A DNA stretch of 64,000 nt, from contig CM007992.1 in the NCBI GenBank assembly GCA_002189035.1, positions 1,426,001-1,490,000 of the forward strand, given 5' to 3'. A program made the translations under genes and the position numbers. The stretch is from Utricularia gibba. Taxonomy: Eukaryota > Streptophyta > Magnoliopsida > Lamiales > Lentibulariaceae. How positions within the stretch are numbered: the stretch's first letter is position 1; each line of letters begins with the position of its first letter. Positions 57,232-64,000 of the stretch are shown here, piece after piece. The notes beneath the pieces were generated by a model, which saw nothing but the letters and a program-made list of their open reading frames with translations, searched no databases and was not told the DNA's origin.

Positions 57232-58535
57232 GGGAGTGTTTGGTTACAGGGTTATGATAGAATATGTTTAACTTACTTGGGTTTATATAAAGGTGATATG
57301 GATTTATGTAGTGTTTAGTTAGTAGGATTAGAATTGTGTTTTATACCATGTTTAGTTGATAGGATTGGGAAATAATGGAATTGTAATATGTTAATTTACC
57401 ATTTTAACCTTCCAATTAGGGTTTATATTTTGGGAACCAAAAATATTCTCATGTTGTCTTGCAACCATGCGGCCAAAGAAGGAGGACCTGTGCGGCCAAT
57501 GACGAGGTGTGTCCTCTTAACTTCAATTCTAATATTTTTCTTCTCTAACACTTGTTTATTGCATTTATTTTAGGGAGTGTGAAGTGAAGAAAATGAAACG
57601 AGGATGGATTCCAGAAGAAGAACGCGTGCTTCTTAATGGCTAATTGACACTAGTAGCTAACGGATGGAGAAGCAAGAATGGGTTTAAGCCTGGATTTCAT
57701 GGTGCTTTGGAATCATTTATTAGACAACATCTTCCAACTACTAGTTTGAAGGCGAACCCTCATATTGAGTCTAGGTAAAAACTTGGAAACGAGAATATTA
57801 CAAATTGGTAGATCTGTTATCACGTTCTGGAACAGGCTTTAATTCCACTACTAAGATGGTTGAAGGAACTAATGAATTTTGGTTGGAATTGCAAAAGGTT
57901 TGTGACAACATATTTCTCATAAATTTATTTTTGATTTCTAGAAAAATTTAATTGTTTTTGTATGTGTTCAGCATTCACCTCAAACTTACAAGGCCATACG
58001 GTTCAAAATATTTCCACTCTATGAAGAATGGGTTGAAATTTTTGGAAGTGATCGTGCGACTGGTGAGGGAGCAATACCCATCGATGATGAATCAATAAAT
58101 GACATCGAAGGTGCAACTACAGGGCTAGAGGAAGACTCACGAAATGAAAATGGTGTTTATTCTAATCTGAAAAGCCAACACTCTAATGATGAGTCAAGTT
58201 CGTTTTTTGAGGATGTATCTGCATGTAGCAAACAAGAAAGGCCAAACAAGAGAGGAAAACGAAAAAGAATAGCATATGATGACCAAGATTTTACTACGGA
58301 GCTTCGAGAGATGACTCAAGAAACCAATGCTATGTAGCTGCAAATATCATCTAAGCTAACTACTGAAAGTGATTTCCAACGTCAAGCAGCTATAATGATA
58401 CGAAGCATGCCTCTTCATATGTCTCCAATTGAGTTTATGAATATTTTAGAGGTTATAATTAATAACCCTGAAAAGCTGCAAAGTTTTCTAGCAATGACAG
58501 ATTCTGAAAAATTTAGGAAGAAGAAAGATTCAAAG
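57232..58535 (+). mobile_element. PIF/Harbinger-like fragment nested in the retrotransposon
   Basis: Left end GGGAGTGTTTGGTTACAGGG follows a TAA (57229-57231), typical of Harbinger termini and target sites. Inside, plus-strand pieces match the Myb/SANT-like Harbinger protein: RGWIPEEERVLLNG, GFKPGFHGALESFIRQHLP, LKANPHIESR, and a later part (FKIFPLYEEWVEIFGSDRATG to the end near 58540) with at least one internal stop (58336). No transposase and no clear right terminus, so it is truncated or decayed. Confidence 0.65.
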
Positions 58536-58715
58536 ACCTAGTGGAGCGCTAAACCAATCTAGGAATGCGAAAAAAGATATGGGGAAGGTGCGGATACCTG
58601 AAAAATTTGCAGTTTCCAGTGGGTAACACGGCAGCGAACACGGCGGAGTACAAAGAGCGCGGAAATCTCACGGGAGATAGAGAATGCAAAGGGGAGGAAT
58701 GACGGGAGAAGCGTG

Positions 58716-58723
58716 TATTTATA
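58716..58723 (-). promoter_or_regulatory. TATA box for the antisense ORF
   Basis: TATAAATA on the minus strand (within CCTATAAATACACGC). Without the Harbinger-like insert it would lie about 250 bp upstream of the antisense start codon, a normal promoter distance. Inference from position only. Confidence 0.5.
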
Positions 58724-58943
58724 GGAGACGTATTTGGAAGATGAAACGATGCATCGTTTGAGGTACCCAAAATGAGCAGGAAAAAACGTGGAGCGCCCAA
58801 GAGACGACGTGTGGCGCAAAAGTCGATGTAAGTCGGGATGAGATTTGCTCATGAGAATCGGCACTCCCGATAGTGATATAGTAGTGATACTGATTCACCG
58901 ATTTATCCCGAGAGGCCAATATCAGTAAATCAGAGGGGTTGAA

Positions 58944-59459
58944 TGATGGGGTACAAATTGGATGCAGTTAATCGGTCCTTGAAAAGCTGTCAAAAGGTGC
59001 TTTGATGGGATAGCGCAGGACGACAGACTGATAATTGTCAAAATCTGTCAGCAGCGGCCGTGTTGCACAGTCTGAAAAGTGGCTGAATTACGGAAAAGTA
59101 GGTGGCGGTTATCTGAAAAGTAGGACCACAGTACAGGCACAGAAAACAACCGACATCTACAAAATTCAGGATTCGGCCAGATCGACCTTTGCTATAAGTA
59201 GAAGGAATTTTGAAGGTGAAAGGGTTCGACTCTAAGCTCTCCAATTTGTATTTCTCTCCCCACTTCCATTTAGTGAATTTTTTCTCCAATGAGCTCAAAC
59301 ATCTCCGTGGTTTTTCCATCCTTCGACAGTTTTCACGTAAAAAAACTTGTCTTTTTCGAGTTCCTTATAGCACACAAACCTAAATTGGGTAAGCCATGTC
59401 CGGCCACTCCCATAACCCGAAAATCGGCCCAACCTTGACACCGATTTTTGCCCTCAACA
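58944..59459 (+). repeat. 3' LTR
   Basis: 516 bp, TGATGGGG...CAACA, aligned throughout with the 5' LTR. A GA-rich tract (CAGAGGGGTTGAA) just before it could be the polypurine primer. Confidence 0.9.
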
Positions 59460-59464
59460 AATAT

Positions 59465-59853
59465 TAATATCTCATTAAAATTTATTATTTTGCATTAATA
59501 TAAAATAATAATGTAAAATATATTATTAATTGATATATCAAGCATGTTGTGGTTATTCCTATAATATATGTGATATTCTAAATTATTTTTTGTATTAGTA
59601 GTTGAGATATAAATGATTTTAAGTCATTTTTTTCGATTCAAACATATAAAATAATAATTTATATTCAAAATATTATATTTATGTTGAATTACACCAAGTT
59701 TTAACTATAAAATAAGAATTATGATAATAAAATAATAATTATTAAATAAATCAATATATTTTATTTTTAAAATTGATATTCAATTATTTTTTATTATATA
59801 TTATATCAACACTTACTAATACAAAATTTTTGTATTTAAATTTGAATTTTATA

Positions 59854-59896
<43 letters not shown>

Positions 59897-60781
59897 TTAT
59901 TTATTTATAAATATTCGTCAATGATTGTAAACATATATAAATTTTCATTTGGTAAAATTAAATAAATGAATACAAATATAAGTATTAGTATTCATTCATT
60001 CGATATAACTACAATAGCCAAAGATTTCTAGATGTGGAAGTACAACTTTTTACATGATTGAACACTTGTTATTTTTGACTGATAATTTATCTTAATTATA
60101 ATTAATTTTTATAAAGAAAAATATGACTCGATTGATTGATTAATCAATTTATTTCCAAATTTTTTGAGCCATCGATTAATTCGTTTTTTTAAAAAAAATT
60201 AATGGTTAAAAAATACGCGTTGAGAGCCGACACTCAACAATTAGAGGAATACGATGCTTATCCTTGTAATTAAGGTTCTTTATTTTATTTGGCCTAATAA
60301 CGTATAATATATATATTTTTAATATGAAATTCAACAGCATACGTCACCAAACAAAGACATGTCAGAGTTTCTTAATATAAAATCATTAAATTTATTATAT
60401 ATTAAAAACGGGAGAAAATAAATGTGTTTGTCAATTTTCAAGAATAATAAAATGGTTTGAGATATACAATTTTTATTTTTATAATTTATTAAATTATATC
60501 AAATAAACCCTTATAAAATATATTTATCATATCAATCATTTATGGAATACAACTCTAAAATTTATAAAATATGACAATAATAAATATGAATACATAAAAC
60601 TAGTTGACATTTTTTGTACTCAAACACCAATCAATAATACAATAATTATTCAAAAAATAAAAAAAACACTGCAAATATTGGAATTATCTGATACAACTAA
60701 TTCGACGTATATTGAATATTGGCAGAGGTTGTAGCGGTTGGAGTGGAGCCAAGTTTCGTCGTTGAGGGCGAGGCTGCACTG
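59465..60781. other. AT-rich DNA upstream of the NPF gene
   Basis: Includes the repeat shared with the MULE (about 59470-60010), an (AT)n run at about 59856-59891, and the NPF promoter. A non-ATG frame extends from 60719 into the gene, but the first in-frame ATG is 60782. Confidence 0.5.
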
Positions 60782-62925
60782 ATGACGGGAGAAAAAGTGG
60801 CGACTGCTTCAGTTGCCGTGGCTACGGGAAGCGAAGTCCCGGAGGGTGAGGTTCCTCTGCTGAACGACGTCGTACAGGGCTCCGTTGACTTCAAAGGCCG
60901 GCCGTCTTTGCGATCCAAGTCCGGGAGTTGGAAATCGGCGTCATTCATCACTTGTGGGAGCAGTGCATGCCTTGTGTTTGTTGTGGATCTGTTCTGATTC
61001 CGGTGTCTGTGTCTGTTGTTTCGTTGAAATTCGAAAGAGACGATGGTTTTTTTTGGGTGCAGGTGCGGGTGTGGCGGAGAGATTTGCGTATTATGGAATA
61101 AGTTTGAATTTGGTGAGTTATTTAACTCATAATTTGGGACAGCCCACCGCCTCCGCCGCCGCTAACTTGAATGCCTGGTATGGGACGTCGTCGCTTTTGC
61201 CGATTGTCGGTGCCTTTGTCGCTGATAGCTTCGCCGGCCGGTTTCGGACGATTATCATCTCCTCCGTCCTCTACATCTTGGTAACTTCCCCCCCTTTTTT
61301 GGATTGAGTTTAAATCTCAGTTTTTACTCTCAGTAAATCCATCGGAGAATATGTTTACGAGTTTCTTCAATATTACCTCCTATCTGGGTCTGTGTTTTCT
61401 ATCTTGTTCCCTTATTTTTGGCTTGGCAATTCAAGGGAGTGAATCCAAAAGGCGGATAATGAAGGTTTGGGATGTTTTTCCTGAGTGTTTTCGTGTTGTG
61501 AATTACAGGGACTCTGTTTCTTGGCTCTCTCAAGTAAACTCACCTCAATCGACATGTCTCATTGCATTCGCAGCAAACATACTCCCTGTTCTCCGAATAA
61601 GTTTCAGATCAATTTCTTCTTCTTCTCACTGTACCTGGTGTCATTAGCTCAAGGAGGACTCATTCCCTGCATTGAAGCTTTTGGCGCTGATCAGTTTGAT
61701 GAAGATGTTGAAAAGGAATCGAAGGCCAAAAGTTCATTCTTCAACTGGTGGTATTGCCTGAGTGTTGGAGGCATCCTCGTGCCTCTACTATGCTTGACTT
61801 ACATTCAAGAGAATGTGAGCTGGGAGCTCGGATTCGGCATCCCTGCTTTCGTCATGTTCCTGGCTCTCATTGTCTTCTTGATCGGAACTTTAACTTATCG
61901 GTTCCGAGTCAATTCCGATCATCGGAACCCATTGGCCAGGATCTTCCATGTTCTCGTCCGAACGGTGAGAAATCGGCTTGCTCCCAGTGTCACCCCTTCC
62001 CCTGAACTAGAAGGCCATCATCATCCCTCTTCCCCTAGAGCTTCCTCTCATACCATGTAAGCAGAGTGACTTCACTTCTCTAAGTTTGCAACAAGCTTCT
62101 GAAAACTGCTGTTTTTCGATAGGTTTCTGGACAAAGCATTAGCTGCTTCAGACGAGGAGAGAATTAGCACTGTCGATGTGGAAGATGCCAAGGGGCTTCT
62201 GCGTCTAGTCCCGATCTGGTTCTCTTGTTTAGGCTACTCGATTGTGTATGCGCAGCCCTCAACTCTGTTCACAAAGCAAGCAGCCACACTCGACCGTCAC
62301 TTAACCTCCACATTCGAAATCCCTGCTGCTTCCCTTCAACAATGCTTCATCACCGCCGTGATCATGATCGGCCTCCCTCTCTATGACCGTCTTTTCGTCC
62401 CCTTTGCTCGGTCCATCACTCAAAGACCCCCGGCATCACCGTTCTACATCGGATCACATTCGGGTTATTCCTCTCCCTCATCTCCATCGTCTTCGCAGCT
62501 GTCGTCGAAGCCAAACGCCTCGCGATTGCGGCGGAGTACGGTCTGGATAATGACCCGACAGCATTGATTCCTATGAGCGTTTGGTGGCTGGCTCCACAGT
62601 ATGTCTTATCTGCCATGGCGGACATTTTCGCTATGGTTGGTTTACAGGAGTTCTTCTACGATCAAGTTCCCAATGATCTCAAAAGCATCGGACTGTCGAT
62701 GTACCTCAGTATTCTCGGGATCGGCAGCCTGTTGAGCAGTCTTCTCGTGTCCACGATTCAGCAGGCCACAAGCGGCGGCGCAGCGGCGGGTGGTTCTCCG
62801 ACAACCTGAACCGCGCGCATCTTGACTACTTCTACTGGGTGCTTGCCGTAATCGGCGCCGTCGGATTGGGCATCTTCCTTTGTTCCACCAGGTCTTACGT
62901 TCTTCGGACAAGTAGCAGCTTCTGA
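60782..62925 (+). CDS. NRT1/PTR family (NPF5-type) transporter, with two frame breaks in the last exon
   Basis: Four exons: 60782-60953, 61063-61280, 61509-62056 and 62123-62925, about 580 aa if two breaks are ignored. The N-terminus [20 protein letters not shown] and [68 protein letters not shown] and [20 protein letters not shown] are NPF hallmarks, with about 12 membrane helices expected. The family moves nitrate, peptides or hormones with protons; the substrate cannot be told. Breaks: at 62427-62431 (five Cs where six would keep frame) and near 62778 (GGC(C)GC), each one base short. The frames on both sides are well conserved. The exon 1 donor is inferred. Confidence 0.85.
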
Positions 62926-63114
62926 GCAGCGATCTTCTTGCATAGCCACCTCTTAATATGCTGCATATTGAAATGTGTACGGATCAATCATCAGTCAATA
63001 TTTCCATGGTCGTTGTTTCCCAAATTTTCATTTACGCTTTTAATCATCGCTCTAATTATATATTATCCTCATTTACTAAAAATTCATTTTAAAAAATATA
63101 TATGAAACATAATC

Positions 63115-63173
<59 letters not shown>

Positions 63174-64000
63174 TAAGAAAATTACACAAAAAATCTTAAG
63201 GTTTAACATGGTAAAATTAATCACTAATATTGTAATATAAATCGTGTAATTCGTCTACACTGACAAAATTGATCTCTAAAATTTTGTATATCTGATATAA
63301 GTAGTTCCCAAAATTTGACATATCGGATATAATTAGTTATAAGGTTTTGTATTTTAGAGGTCGTTTAATAGTAAGATATTAATTATAAAATAATTAAAAA
63401 CATATATATATTTAATTATATATAATGTTTGATATTCAAAAATAGAATTCTGAATATGTAATTAGTATAGATATAATTAATCATCTTCTCTTACTTTATT
63501 TGGGTATACCATTCATATGTTTAAAAAATGAATTATATGAATGATATAATTATATAAGACTAGTATACATATATTTGTTACTTAAATAACGATTTACATG
63601 TAAATTTGAATATAAATATTATATATTATATTATGTACTTTTGCACATTTGTGATTCCCTAATATTTAAAGATAGAGCAAAATTAGTTCTCTACAATTTA
63701 AAAGTTAGACACCATTAGTGAGGAATTAATTTTATCAAATTTTTAAACAATTATAAATTAATAAAGAGAATTATTTATATCAAATTGATTATTATAAAAA
63801 TATTATGGATCAATTTTTTATGGTACATTCATTTTGCCATTGTATTGAAACAGTAAATTAAAATAATAGTAAAAATATTAAAATAATAAGTATCAATATT
63901 AAATCATAGATGCGGTTAAGTAGTTCAATTTGTCGGTGGAGAGGTCGATTTTGAAAGGGAGGAAGATGGGTTGTTTAGAAGTCTAGAAAAGAGCGCAGCG
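62926..64000. other. NPF 3' flank and AT-rich DNA
   Basis: After the NPF stop the sequence becomes AT-rich, with a (TA)n run at about 63119-63169. About 63180-63820 has loosely repeated segments (ATATAATTAGTT, ATTTTATCAAATTTTTAAA) resembling 14170-14420. The last 100 bp are less AT-rich, without a recognisable gene. Confidence 0.5.

Larger units (their letters stand above)
49825..59459 (+). mobile_element. Ty3/gypsy LTR retrotransposon (Tat-like), 9.6 kb, defective
   Basis: Two LTRs of 517 and 516 bp, both starting TGATGG and ending CAACA, flank the element. A 5-bp target duplication AATAT is at 49820-49824 and 59460-59464. Order: LTR, primer site, gag, remnant RNase H tail, an archaeal-type-like RNase H, integrase, tandem repeats, antisense ORF, LTR. 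Protease and reverse transcriptase are missing. The LTRs differ at roughly one base in ten by eye, so the insertion is old. The extra RNase H and the antisense ORF suggest the Tat lineage; this is inference. Confidence 0.92.

Noticed and set aside
63119-63169. AT microsatellite as a replication origin or matrix attachment site
   Set aside because: Simple (TA)n runs are common in this AT-rich DNA and nothing else supports such a role.

Overview
This is nuclear DNA from a land plant, almost certainly a flowering plant. The genes are split by short GT-AG introns, the intergenic DNA is very AT-rich, and the gene set is plant-specific: PMEI-like proteins, AINTEGUMENTA, a subgroup 4 R2R3-MYB, plastid glutamate-1-semialdehyde aminomutase, an NPF transporter and a TGA bZIP. 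I cannot name the species. I saw no rRNA, tRNA or CRISPR array.

Layout. (1) 0.6-8.4 kb: a TGA-type bZIP gene followed by three tandem PMEI-like genes. A decayed partial TGA copy lies between PMEI 1 and PMEI 2, so a TGA+PMEI block was probably duplicated; PMEI 2 is frameshifted. (2) 10.1-12.7 kb, minus strand: an AINTEGUMENTA gene whose nine exons, including a 9-nt micro-exon, can be placed, with reading-frame breaks in exon 2. (3) 14.6-18.9 kb: a GC-rich low-complexity island, a long interrupted inverted repeat with telomere-like motifs near its centre, and AT-rich DNA. (4) 18.9-25.2 kb, minus strand: a MYB4-type repressor, a RanBPM/GID1-type SPRY-LisH-CTLH protein, and vacuolar ATPase subunit G. 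(5) 25.9-34.7 kb, plus strand: a SAC-domain phosphoinositide phosphatase and a CDKAL1-type tRNA methylthiotransferase. (6) 34.7-39.6 kb: a complete-ended but coding-dead Mutator-like element with ~0.7 kb terminal inverted repeats and a 10-bp target duplication, starting 38 bp after the CDKAL1-type stop codon. (7) 40.4-49.0 kb: a LEA/TMEM205-like stress-type gene, GSA aminomutase (minus) and a TAF12 TFIID subunit. (8) 49.8-59.5 kb: an old Ty3/gypsy (Tat-like) LTR retrotransposon with matching LTRs and a 5-bp target duplication. It has lost protease and reverse transcriptase, carries tandem repeats and an antisense ORF, and has a Harbinger-like fragment nested inside. (9) 60.8-62.9 kb: an NPF5-type transporter with two 1-nt frame breaks.

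The host genes do not form one pathway. Two pairs are divergent (VHA-G/SAC and GSA/TAF12) and probably share promoter space. Several genes that otherwise look intact carry single-base frame breaks, three of them in C runs that look one C short. This suggests consensus errors in the assembly as much as real pseudogenes and should be settled before any of these genes is called dead.
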